A stretch of 64,000 bases of DNA, taken from Alphaproteobacteria bacterium. GTDB lineage: Bacteria; Pseudomonadota; Alphaproteobacteria; Rhodobacterales; Rhodobacteraceae. Below, one piece after another: positions 1-7,557 of this stretch. Each line of letters starts with the position of its first letter. The stretch's first letter is position 1. The stretch covers positions 186,001 through 250,000 of the forward strand of contig JAUHZO010000003.1 of NCBI GenBank assembly GCA_030425925.1, given 5' to 3'. Position numbers and translations under genes: made by a program. The notes below the pieces were generated by a model. It did no database searches. It had not been told where the DNA came from and saw nothing but the letters and a program-made list of their open reading frames with translations.

Positions 1-565
1 TCAGCGCATAGGCCGCGTCGGCATCGTTGACCGTGGGCGGGATCCAGTCGCTGCCGCCATCACCGTCGCCGCCACCGATGCCCAAAAGGCCCGAGCCGCC
101 GACGAGCAGACCGGCCGCCAGCATGCTGACCTCGCCATCGTCGCCGTCACCGGTGGCCGGATAGGCCCCGTCCGCCACGACCGTGGGTTCGTCGATGAAG
201 ATCAGTTCGTCCGACGGGCTCCACTTGCCCCAGGTCTCGGTCGGGCCGTATTGCGCGAACAGCGCGCCGCCTTCGGCCTCGACAAAGCTGACTTCGTTGA
301 GAATGCCATCGGCGCTCAGGAACAGCCGGTTGCCGCCCTCGCCGCCATCGAAATACCCTTCGAGCACGATCACGCGCCCGTCCGCCAGGGTGATCAGCAG
401 GTCGTCTCCGGCACGGTCATACCCGCGCAGATCGGACTGGCTGATGTTCAAGAAGATGTCGCTGCCCGCACCGGCATCGATCAGGAATCCCTGACCTTCA
501 CCGCCCACAGACCCACGCTCCAGCGCACCCGCACGGGTACGGACCACGAAATCGATCGCGTTCAT
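1..565 (-). CDS. Large BapA-like adhesin, N-terminal part (runs off left edge)
   Basis: The minus strand is open from an ATG at 565 to the window edge, so only the first 188 residues are visible. The protein begins MNAIDFVVRTRAGALERGSV, which resembles the prefix domain of BapA/Bap/LapF-type biofilm adhesins. A compact, beta-rich N-terminal region is followed by an acidic Gly/Asp-rich linker (residues about 150-180). A purine-rich RBS (AGAGGAAGAG) lies about 10 bases upstream. Proteins of this class are very large, repeat-rich and exported by type I secretion; that is family knowledge, since the repeats lie outside the window. The call rests on the N-terminus only. Confidence 0.65.
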   Translation of the reverse strand, partial: MNAIDFVVRTRAGALERGSVGGEGQGFLIDAGAGSDIFLNISQSDLRGYDRAGDDLLITLADGRVIVLEGYFDGGEGGNRLFLSADGILNEVSFVEAEGGALFAQYGPTETWGKWSPSDELIFIDEPTVVADGAYPATGDGDDGEVSMLAAGLLVGGSGLLGIGGGDGDGGSDWIPPTVNDADAAYAL

Positions 566-758
566 GATAACACCACTCTTCCTCTGCGGCATCCTGTTTC
601 TATACGGGTGCCTTTTTCGCTCTGCCGATTGGATAGCAGATTTGTCTAATCTTCGCCACAGTTAAATTTGTCTGCCCCCCTGCATCAGGCGTTCATACAG
701 GGGGAAAAACCGGGTTCCCGCATCGAATCGGGCGGAAATGTGTCAGTTTTGCCACAGT
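566..758. other. Intergenic region upstream of the adhesin gene
   Basis: About 190 bases without a gene. It carries the adhesin promoter region and the 3' flank of the oxidoreductase gene. A 7-bp stem (CCCCCTG at 676-682 with CAGGGGG at 698-704) is present, but its T/A tract is on the wrong side for a convincing terminator of the oxidoreductase gene. Confidence 0.4.
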
Positions 759-1865
759 TCAGAACGTGATGACGCGGTGCTCCTGCGCGGCCACCTGCGC
801 GGCGAGTCCCATGCGCACCGCCCAGGCCCCGTCCGCCAGGCTGACGTCCGGGCTGCCGCCAGAGCGCACGATCTCGAGAAAGCGCTGGTGCTGGTAGAAG
901 GTCGATCCGTTGTGGTCGCCGGCATCCAGCAAGGCGGGCTCGACAGGGATGTCCACGGCCTGCGGCCCCTTGGGATGGCGCGGGCTGGCGATGACCTGCG
1001 GCACCGGCGCCGTCCCCAGATGGGTGGGCCAGAACCGGTGCGGACCGGGCACCAGCGCCTCGATCTTGCCCTTGGGCCCCACCGCCGACAGCTCTTCCTG
1101 GTAGCGCGCACCTTCGGCATACATGCACAGCTCCAGCATGGCCCGCGCGCCCGAGGCAAAATCGACGACGACATAGGCACTGTCCCAGATGTCGGGCACC
1201 TCGCCGTCATAGGATTCGTCGAGATGATTCACCTCCTGCCCCGCGCTGGCGCTGATGCGCACCGGGTCGGAGTTCAGCACCAGCCGCATCAGGTCGAAGA
1301 AATGGCAGCATTTCTCCACCAGCGTCCCGCCGGTATTGCGGTTGAACCGGTTCCAGTCGCCGATCTTGTTCAGAAAGGGGAACCGGTGCTCGCGGATTGT
1401 GAACATGGTGGGCCCGCCGGTGACGCGCTGCAGCTCGTCCAGAAAGGTCGCGATGGGCGGCATGTAGCGGTATTCCATCGCCACCCAGATCGGCGCGGGA
1501 TAGGCTTTGCCCATCTCCAGGATACGGGCATCGTCGGCCGGATCGGTGAACAGCGGCTTTTCCATCAGCAGCGGCAGCGGGCGCGTGGCGGCGATTTCGG
1601 CCATCTGCGCGACATGGACATGGTTCGGACTGGCCACCAGCAGGCAATCGATATCCTGCGCCAGCAGGTCCGCCAGCGACGCGCAAAGCCGCGCATTGGG
1701 GGCGATCGCCTTGGCCGCGTTGGCCATGATCTCGTTGGGCTCATGGATCGCTCCGACCCGCGCCCCGGGCAGAAGCGCGATGTTGCGCAGGTGCTCCTGC
1801 CCCATCATGCCGCAGCCGACCACTCCGTATGTGACGATATCCTGTGCCACGCGTTTATCCTTCAT
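759..1865 (-). CDS. Gfo/Idh/MocA family NAD(P)-dependent protein (oxidoreductase or NAD-dependent glycosidase)
   Basis: A 368-residue two-domain Gfo/Idh/MocA protein. The Rossmann motif GCGMMG is at residues 17-22, the EKP motif at 102-104, and the catalytic-region motif GGTLVEKCCHFFDL at about 179-192 (Lys185, His188, Asp191). The start is set by an ATGA overlap with the GntR gene stop, so the two are co-transcribed. Known members are sugar dehydrogenases, but glycosidase families GH109 and GH188 share this fold and use NAD+ transiently; GH188 enzymes are sulfoquinovosidases. Because the divergent operon looks like a sulfoquinovose monooxygenase cluster, a glycosidase role is plausible but unproven. 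Confidence 0.85.
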   Translation of the reverse strand: MKDKRVAQDIVTYGVVGCGMMGQEHLRNIALLPGARVGAIHEPNEIMANAAKAIAPNARLCASLADLLAQDIDCLLVASPNHVHVAQMAEIAATRPLPLLMEKPLFTDPADDARILEMGKAYPAPIWVAMEYRYMPPIATFLDELQRVTGGPTMFTIREHRFPFLNKIGDWNRFNRNTGGTLVEKCCHFFDLMRLVLNSDPVRISASAGQEVNHLDESYDGEVPDIWDSAYVVVDFASGARAMLELCMYAEGARYQEELSAVGPKGKIEALVPGPHRFWPTHLGTAPVPQVIASPRHPKGPQAVDIPVEPALLDAGDHNGSTFYQHQRFLEIVRSGGSPDVSLADGAWAVRMGLAAQVAAQEHRVITF

Positions 1866-2569
1866 GTGATGCGCGCCACGTAGGCGGCGATTTTGGTGTT
1901 GATCCAGCTGGTGGAGACCTCGGCCCGGGCACCGTCCTGCGCCCAGCTCAGACGCGTGGCGGCAACGGTCGGCGTGCCCGGCGCAAGGCCAAAGGCGGCC
2001 GGGGCCCAGTCCGGCACGCAGGCCATGCCCAGACGGTCCTCGGCGCGCACGATCCACAGGCCCAGCGCCTCGCGGTAATAGAGGTAAAGCGACTCCGAAA
2101 GCTCCTCGGCCGGGATCGACGCGGCAAAGCTGCCATCCAGCCAGATTTCCTCCAGCACCGCCGGCGTGCCGTTCAGCCGCCTCAGGCGGCGGATGCGATG
2201 CGCGCGGTCGCTGTCCCCGAAGCGCGGCAGGCCGTCAGGCTTGACAAGCGACGCCACCGACAGAAGCTCGGCGGTGGGCAGGCCACCGCCCTGCAGCAGC
2301 TCGACCCGGAAGAAGCCGTAGACCGAGCGCACGTCCGCCCGCGCCCGGACGTAATTGCCCGATCCCTGCACCCGCTCCAGCAGGCCCTTGTCGGTCAGGT
2401 CCGCCAGGGCCTTGCGCAGCGTGCCCACCGAAATGCCCAGCCGTTCCGCGAACTCCCGCTCCGGCGGCAACCGCTCGCCATCGGCCAGCCGCCCGGCCTG
2501 AATGTCACGGATCAGCATTTCGCTGATCTGGACATAAAGCGGCAAGGCGTGGCGGGGTTCGGTCGACAT
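1862..2569 (-). CDS. GntR/HutC-family transcriptional regulator
   Basis: A 235-residue regulator starting MSTEPRHALPLYVQISEML. The winged-helix GntR domain (residues about 9-75) contains ERLPPEREFAERLGIS and GTLRKAL; the rest matches a UTRA ligand-binding domain of the HutC subfamily, which commonly binds sugars or related metabolites. The reading frame extends to 2641, but the ATG at 2569 gives the usual HutC start. It overlaps the oxidoreductase gene by ATGA and faces the monooxygenase operon across an 86-base gap holding inverted repeats, so it is the probable local repressor. In the known sulfo-SMO cluster a GntR-type regulator also occurs, as I recall it. Confidence 0.88.
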   Translation of the reverse strand: MSTEPRHALPLYVQISEMLIRDIQAGRLADGERLPPEREFAERLGISVGTLRKALADLTDKGLLERVQGSGNYVRARADVRSVYGFFRVELLQGGGLPTAELLSVASLVKPDGLPRFGDSDRAHRIRRLRRLNGTPAVLEEIWLDGSFAASIPAEELSESLYLYYREALGLWIVRAEDRLGMACVPDWAPAAFGLAPGTPTVAATRLSWAQDGARAEVSTSWINTKIAAYVARIT

Positions 2570-2584
2570 GAGGTCCGTCAAAGA

Positions 2585-2610
2585 ATTGATACAGTATTGA
2601 TCTACATCAA
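2585..2610. promoter_or_regulatory. Candidate GntR operator between divergent genes
   Basis: Two overlapping inverted repeats lie in the gap: ATAC-A-GTAT at 2589-2597 and TTGAT-CTAC-ATCAA at 2597-2610. The hexamer ATTGAT also repeats with an 11-base period (2585 and 2596). The position, between a GntR regulator and the operon it faces, suits autoregulation plus operon control. Confidence 0.5.
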
Positions 2611-2655
2611 ACAGAGTGCTACGCAATAGCAAATCACGCATCCCCGAGGCATCTT

Positions 2656-3810
2656 ATGACCGTCGTGCCCATCACCTCTCCCGATCTCGATGCCGCCGAA
2701 GTGTCGTGGTTCGCCGCGCTCTGTTCGGATGATTACGAATATCTCGGCGTGCCCGAGGGCCGGCTGCGGTCGTCCTTTGCGCATTGCTCGGGAATCGTGC
2801 AGGAGGCCGAACGCCAGGGCTTTCGCAACATCCTCTGCCCCTCCTCGTACCAGGTGGGCCAGGACACGCTCAGCTTTGTCGCGGGCTGCGCGCCGATCAC
2901 CGACCGGATCAACATGCTGGCCGCCGTGCGTTGCGGCGAGATGCAGCCGATCATGCTGGCCCGCACCATCGCCACGCTGGATCACATGCTGGCGGGGCGG
3001 CTGACGGTGAACATCATCTCGTCGGACTTCCCCGGCGAGGTGGCGGAAAGCGGCCTGCGCTATCAGCGCTCGCGCGAGGTGGTGGAGATCCTCAAGCAGG
3101 CGTGGACTCAGGACGAGATCACCTACAAGGGTCAGGTCTACGATTTCGAGGGCCTGACCACCGATCCGGCCAGACCCTACCAGACCGGCGGCCCGCTTCT
3201 GTATTTCGGCGGCTACTCTCCCGCCGCGCTGGAGCTGTGCGGCCAGCATTGCGACGTCTACCTGATGTGGCCCGAGCCCAAGGAGCAGATCGCCGAACGG
3301 ATGAAGGCGGTGAACGCGGTGGCAGAGCGCTATGGCCGCACGCTGAATTACGGCCTGCGCGTGCACATGATCGTGCGCGACACCGAGGCCGAGGCGCGGG
3401 AATGGGCCGAACACATCGTGTCCAGGCTCGACGACGAATACGGCAAGCTGATCCGCGACCGCGCCCATGATTCCATCAGCCTTGGCGTCAGCCACCAGGC
3501 CAGCGCGCGCGAACTGGCCGACCAGTTCGGCTATGTCGAACCGCATCTGTGGACCGGAATCGGCCGCGCCCGCTCGGGCTGCGGCGCAGCGCTTGTGGGC
3601 TCCACCGACCAGGTGCTGAGCGAGATCGAGCAATACCAGAAGATGGGCATCCGCGCCTTCATCTTCTCGGGCTACCCGCATCTCGACGAATGCCGCCATT
3701 TCGGCAGCCGCGTGCTGCCGCAGCTGAAAACCTGCTCGCTGCCCGAGGTTTACGGGCGCGTGCCCGCCGAGACGCCGAAGACACCGCTGGGCGCGGGCGA
3801 GCGACGCTAG
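2656..3810 (+). CDS. SsuD-like LLM flavin-dependent monooxygenase (candidate sulfoquinovose monooxygenase, SmoC-like)
   Basis: A 384-residue bacterial-luciferase-like TIM-barrel monooxygenase. The SsuD-type C-terminal signature is clear: LWTGIGRARSGCGAALVGS (residues 299-317) and SGYPHLDE (338-345). The core strands TVNIISSDFPGE (117-128) and YFGGYSPAA (183-191) also fit. SsuD enzymes use FMNH2 and O2 to cleave the C-S bond of sulfonates, releasing sulfite and an aldehyde. An aldo/keto reductase and a flavin reductase follow in the order described for SmoC-SmoB-SmoA, where SmoC oxidises sulfoquinovose to 6-oxo-glucose. Sulfonate monooxygenase is well supported; the exact substrate is inferred. 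RBS GAGG precedes the ATG. Confidence 0.85.
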   Translation: MTVVPITSPDLDAAEVSWFAALCSDDYEYLGVPEGRLRSSFAHCSGIVQEAERQGFRNILCPSSYQVGQDTLSFVAGCAPITDRINMLAAVRCGEMQPIMLARTIATLDHMLAGRLTVNIISSDFPGEVAESGLRYQRSREVVEILKQAWTQDEITYKGQVYDFEGLTTDPARPYQTGGPLLYFGGYSPAALELCGQHCDVYLMWPEPKEQIAERMKAVNAVAERYGRTLNYGLRVHMIVRDTEAEAREWAEHIVSRLDDEYGKLIRDRAHDSISLGVSHQASARELADQFGYVEPHLWTGIGRARSGCGAALVGSTDQVLSEIEQYQKMGIRAFIFSGYPHLDECRHFGSRVLPQLKTCSLPEVYGRVPAETPKTPLGAGERR

Positions 3811-3819
3811 CGCCACATC

Positions 3820-3880
3820 GTCCCGGGCCTGCCCCGGGACCTCCACGCCAGAGACCCCGGGGCAAGCCCGGGGCCACGAC
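3820..3880. repeat. CCCGGG palindromic repeat pair
   Basis: Two adjacent near-palindromes: GTCCCGGGCCTGCCCCGGGAC-like arms at 3820-3840 and CCCCGGGGCAAGCCCGGGG at 3855-3873, joined by ACCTCCACGCC-type spacer. Related copies occur at 16511-16531 (inside a gene) and 18448-18512. The element sits between the monooxygenase and the reductase gene within the operon. Confidence 0.75.
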
Positions 3881-3906
3881 GCGCCAAGAACGAAGGAACC
3901 GCACGG

Positions 3907-4794
3907 ATGGACCGCATCAAACTGAACGACGCGCTGGAGATGAGCCGCCTGGTCTATGGCCTCTGGCGGCTGGGCGATGACAGCGACACCAGCGCCGAGC
4001 TGGTGCGCCGCAAGATCGACACCTGCCTCGATCAGGGCATCACCACGATGGACAATGCCGACATCTATGGCGGTTACGAGGTCGAGGAAATCCTGGGCGC
4101 GGCGATGACGCCGGACCTGCGCAACCGCATCGAGATCGTCACCAAATGCGACATCGTCGCGCCGGTGGGGCGTCATGCCAACACCCGCGTGAAGCACTAC
4201 GATACCTCGCGCGGACATATCACCGCCTCGGTCGAACACTCGCTCAGGCTGATGAAGATCGACGTGATCGACCTGCTGCTGATCCACCGCCCCGACCCGC
4301 TGATGGACCATCACGAAACCGGCGCAGCACTGGACGAGATGGTGCAATCCGGCAAGGTCCGCGCCGTGGGCGTGTCGAACTTCCGCCCCTATGACTGGGA
4401 CCTGCTGCAATCGGCGATGACAACGCCGCTTGTCACCAACCAGATCGAGCTGAGCCTTCTGTGCCACGACCCCTTCGTGAACGGCGACATCGCGCATCTG
4501 CAAAAGCTGGGTGTGCCGCCGATGGCATGGTCACCGCTCGGCGGCGGCGCGCTGTTCGACAGCGCCCATGCCGACCTGCGGACAAGGCTGGCCGAGATCG
4601 GCGCGGCGCAGGGCGTCGACGATGCCGCGGTGGCGGTGGCCTGGCTGCTGGCGCATCCGGCACGAATCCTGCCGGTTCTGGGCACCAACAATCTGGACCG
4701 CATCGCCCGGATCGGCGATGCTGCCCGTGTCGCCATGGATCGGGAGACCTGGTTTGAGCTCTACACCCTGGCCCTTGGCCGCGAAGTCGCCTGA
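3907..4794 (+). CDS. Aldo/keto reductase (candidate 6-oxo-glucose reductase, SmoB-like)
   Basis: A 295-residue single-domain AKR of the YdhF/SmoB-like type. The catalytic tetrad is visible: Asp49 and Tyr54 (TMDNADIYGGY), Lys80 (IVTKC) and His127 (LLLIHRPDP). VGVSNF and the C-terminal LPVLGTNNLDRI nucleotide-binding segment are also present. In the sulfo-SMO pathway the AKR reduces 6-oxo-glucose, made by the monooxygenase, to glucose with NADPH; the neighbours suggest that job here. AAGGAACC precedes the start. A generic aldehyde reductase is the alternative. Confidence 0.85.
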   Translation: MDRIKLNDALEMSRLVYGLWRLGDDSDTSAELVRRKIDTCLDQGITTMDNADIYGGYEVEEILGAAMTPDLRNRIEIVTKCDIVAPVGRHANTRVKHYDTSRGHITASVEHSLRLMKIDVIDLLLIHRPDPLMDHHETGAALDEMVQSGKVRAVGVSNFRPYDWDLLQSAMTTPLVTNQIELSLLCHDPFVNGDIAHLQKLGVPPMAWSPLGGGALFDSAHADLRTRLAEIGAAQGVDDAAVAVAWLLAHPARILPVLGTNNLDRIARIGDAARVAMDRETWFELYTLALGREVA

Positions 4795-4803
4795 GATCGG
4801 CTG

Positions 4804-5310
4804 ATGACCGCGCACGCCACCAGCTTTGACCCCGCTGCCGGGGACAGCCGCGCCTTTCGCGATGCGCTGGGGCGTTTCGGCACCGGCGTGACGGTGGTCA
4901 CCTGCGCCACGCCCTCGGGCCCCCTGGGGATCACCGCCAACAGCTTTGCCAGCGTGTCTCTGGAACCGCCTCTGGTGCTGTGGTCCCCGGCCAAGTCGAG
5001 CCAGCGCTACCCGTTCTTCATGGCCGCCGAACGCTTTGCGATCCATGTCATGGGGGCCGACCAGTTCGACTGCTGCCACGCCTTTGCCCGCGACGGCGCG
5101 GCCTTTGACCGCTATGACTGGCACACCGGCGATGGCGGCGTGCCGCTGATCGACGGCTGCCTGTCGCGCTTTGAATGTCAGACATCCGCCACGCATGATG
5201 GCGGAGACCACTCGATCATCGTGGCGCGTGTGACGCGCGTGACCACGCAAGACGGCGATCCGCTGTTGTTTTTTGCCGGACAATACGGAAGCTTCGAAAA
5301 AGCGTCGTAA
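4804..5310 (+). CDS. FMN reductase, flavin reductase-like domain (SmoA-like)
   Basis: A 168-residue flavin reductase-like protein. The fold signature RDALGRFGTGVTVVTC (residues about 15-30) and the GITANSFASVSLEPPLVLW segment are diagnostic of the HpaC/SsuE-replacing flavin reductase family. Such enzymes supply FMNH2 by diffusion to a two-component monooxygenase; the obvious partner is the SsuD-like protein two genes upstream. It starts 9 bases after the reductase stop. No Shine-Dalgarno stronger than GAGATCGG is seen. Confidence 0.88.
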   Translation: MTAHATSFDPAAGDSRAFRDALGRFGTGVTVVTCATPSGPLGITANSFASVSLEPPLVLWSPAKSSQRYPFFMAAERFAIHVMGADQFDCCHAFARDGAAFDRYDWHTGDGGVPLIDGCLSRFECQTSATHDGGDHSIIVARVTRVTTQDGDPLLFFAGQYGSFEKAS

Positions 5311-5344
5311 CGCGCGCCCCGCGCGCGCAAGGAGGAGAAGGCCC

Positions 5345-6007
5345 ATGGCCGCATTGCTGGCGCTCTTGCGTCCGTTGCAAGCCGTGAACGATGTCGTGCT
5401 GCGACTGGGCCGCGGGCTGGCGGTTCTGGCACTTGCGGTCATGGTGGTCTGCATCCTGTTGCAGGTCTATTTCCGTTACGTGCTGAACAACGCCCTGCCC
5501 TGGCCGGAAGAGGCGGCGCGGTTCCTGATGCTGTGGATGACCGGGCTGATCGCGCCCCTGGCCTATCGCCGCGGCGGTTTCGTGGCCATCGACATGGTGC
5601 AGACCGCACTGCCGCGCCGCGCCGGACAGGCGCTGTCTCTGGCACTGCTGCTCTTGTCCCTGCTGGTGCTGGTGATGGCACTGCAACTGGGGCACAAGCA
5701 CGTGTTCGGCAATTGCCTGTTCAAGTCCTCGACACTGTGGCTGCCCTTTACCTTCAAGTTCGCGTTGCCGATCCCGCTCACCGGGCTCGACCTGACCATA
5801 TGCACGCGCACGTCGCCTGCGTTTTCCTTTGAATGGGGATGGACCAAGATGCCCTTGCCGCTGGCCTTTCTGAGCCTCTGGGTCGGCGTCGTGCTGCTGA
5901 CCCTTGTCAATATCGAGCTGATCCTGCGCGCCGTGGTCACCGCCCTGGGCGGCGAGGACCGTCTGCGCCCGCAAATGGATGCCGACCTGCCTGCGAGTGC
6001 CGAGTGA
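5345..6007 (+). CDS. TRAP transporter small membrane subunit (DctQ)
   Basis: A 220-residue four-helix membrane protein with the DctQ signature ILLQVYFRYVLNNALPWPEEAARFLMLWM (hydrophobic core with conserved Pro-Glu-Glu) and a GGFVAIDMV segment. The ATG at 5345 follows AAGGAGGAG with good spacing; a longer frame begins inside the flavin reductase gene. The loop between the third and fourth helices (about 121-168) is longer than usual and contains two Cys. The stop overlaps the DctM start (TGATG). It pairs with DctM in a Na+-coupled importer. Confidence 0.9.
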   Translation: MAALLALLRPLQAVNDVVLRLGRGLAVLALAVMVVCILLQVYFRYVLNNALPWPEEAARFLMLWMTGLIAPLAYRRGGFVAIDMVQTALPRRAGQALSLALLLLSLLVLVMALQLGHKHVFGNCLFKSSTLWLPFTFKFALPIPLTGLDLTICTRTSPAFSFEWGWTKMPLPLAFLSLWVGVVLLTLVNIELILRAVVTALGGEDRLRPQMDADLPASAE

Positions 6008-7482
6008 TGCTGGTCTGGTTCCTTCCGCTGTTCCTGCTGTTCCTGCTCATCGGCCTGCCGGTGTTCTTCGGCCTGCTTGCCGCGCCGGGCCTGCTGCTGT
6101 GGATGAACGGTCAGGAGCGCGACCTCGCGCTGCTGTATCGCAATGTCTACAACGGCATGGACAGCTTCCCTCTGATGGCCATCCCGTTCTTCATGCTCGC
6201 CGGAGAGTTGATGAACCGCGGCGGCATCACCGAACGGCTGGTGGAGTTTTCCCAGGCGCTGATGGGCCATCTGCGCGGCGGGCTGGCGCAGGTGAACATC
6301 CTGTCGTCGATCCTGTTTGCGGGCCTTTCGGGATCGGCGGTGGCCGATACCTCGGCGCTGGGGTCGATGCTGATTCCGGCGATGGAGCGCGAGGGCTATT
6401 CCCGCCGCTTTGCCGCCGCCATCACCGCGGCCAGTTCCGTGATCGGGCCGATCATCCCGCCATCGGGGATCATGATCATCTACGCCTATGTGATGGGCGA
6501 ATCGGTGGCGGCCCTGTTCCTGGCAGGCATCGTTCCGGGGCTGCTGGTGGGGCTGGGCCTGATGTTGTGCGTGCGCCTGCTGGCCGACCGGTTCGAGCTT
6601 CCGGCCGCGCATCGCGTCGTGCTGAAAGGCACAAGGCTGGGCTTTCTGGAGTTCTGGTTCTCGTTCATCCTTGTCCGGTTCAACCTGGGCTGGCTGCTGG
6701 CGCAAGTCGTGCCGATGGGCGAAGACCCCACGCGCCTGGCCCAGTGGCTGTTCGTCGGCGGCGGCATGCTGGTGGCGCACGGGCTGATGCTGGGCCTGCG
6801 GCAGATGGTCAGCCAGGATTTCCGCATGGTCTGCAAACGCGCGGTGGTGCCGCTGCAAACGCCGATCCTGATCCTGGGCGGCATCCTGGCCGGGGTGTTC
6901 ACCCCGACCGAGGCCGCCGCCATCGCCGTGGCCTATGCGCTGCTGGTGTCCTTCGTCATCCTGCGCAGCATGACGATCCGCGATCTGGGCGAGGTTCTGA
7001 TGCGCGCGGCCATGACCAGCGCGGTGGTGCTGCTGCTGGTCGGCGCGGCGATGGCATTCAAGACGGTGGTGTCGCTCAGCCACGCGCCCGAGCAGCTGGC
7101 GGACTTCATCCTGACGCTGTCGGAAAACCCGCTGGTGCTGCTGTTCCTGATCAACCTGCTGTTGTTCATCGTGGGCATGTTCCTGGATGCCGGGCCGGCG
7201 ATCATCATCCTGGGCCCGATCCTGGCGCCGATCTTCACCAATCTGGGCATCGATTCGATCCACTTTGCCATCATCATGAGCGTGAACCTCACCGTGGGGC
7301 TGGCCACGCCGCCCATGGGGCTTGTGCTGTTCGTCGCCTCGTCGGTGTCGGGTGAAAAGGTCGAAACCATCGCCCGGTCCATCCTGCCCTTCCTTGCCGT
7401 CGAAATCGCGGTGATCTTCCTGATCACCTTCGTTCCGGAGATTTCCATGACCATTCCGCGCCTGACCGGGTTCGCGGATTGA
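6007..7482 (+). CDS. TRAP transporter large permease (DctM)
   Basis: A 491-residue permease with typical DctM motifs: MAIPFFMLAGELMNRGGI (58-75), FAGLSGSAVADTSALG (104-119), IGPIIPPSGIMIIY (146-159), VFTPTEAAAIAV (297-308) and TPPMGLVLFV. Most DctM proteins are about 425-430 residues; the extra length is an insertion at about 213-274 with two additional hydrophobic stretches, just before the conserved ILGGILAGVFTPTEA region. Translation is coupled to DctQ by a one-base overlap. Substrate is unknown from sequence; context suggests a sulfonated or other sugar-like compound. Confidence 0.93.
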   Translation: MLVWFLPLFLLFLLIGLPVFFGLLAAPGLLLWMNGQERDLALLYRNVYNGMDSFPLMAIPFFMLAGELMNRGGITERLVEFSQALMGHLRGGLAQVNILSSILFAGLSGSAVADTSALGSMLIPAMEREGYSRRFAAAITAASSVIGPIIPPSGIMIIYAYVMGESVAALFLAGIVPGLLVGLGLMLCVRLLADRFELPAAHRVVLKGTRLGFLEFWFSFILVRFNLGWLLAQVVPMGEDPTRLAQWLFVGGGMLVAHGLMLGLRQMVSQDFRMVCKRAVVPLQTPILILGGILAGVFTPTEAAAIAVAYALLVSFVILRSMTIRDLGEVLMRAAMTSAVVLLLVGAAMAFKTVVSLSHAPEQLADFILTLSENPLVLLFLINLLLFIVGMFLDAGPAIIILGPILAPIFTNLGIDSIHFAIIMSVNLTVGLATPPMGLVLFVASSVSGEKVETIARSILPFLAVEIAVIFLITFVPEISMTIPRLTGFAD

Positions 7483-7483
7483 C

Positions 7484-7509
7484 GTGCGGCGGGGTAAACC
7501 CCGCCCTAC
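7484..7509. repeat. GGCGGGG-TAAA-CCCCGCC palindromic repeat
   Basis: A 7-bp perfect stem (7488-7494 with 7499-7505) with a TAAA loop, flanked by GTGC and CTAC. The same element, with flanks, recurs at 22791-22816 (AAAT loop), 22832-22857 (inverted, degenerate) and 48978-49003 (inverted). Here it lies between dctM and dctP. Confidence 0.75.
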
Positions 7510-7557
7510 ACCCACCGGGCTTCGGCCCATTTCAGGACCTAAGACAGGGAGAAGAAG

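Noticed and set aside
676-704. Terminator of the Gfo/Idh/MocA gene
   Set aside because: Stem of only 7 bp with the T tract before, not after, the hairpin on the minus strand.
2602-4503. 633-codon open frame on the minus strand opposite the monooxygenase and reductase genes
   Set aside because: Antisense shadow of high-GC codon use; Arg/His/Gln-rich, no family features, while the plus strand has two clear enzymes.
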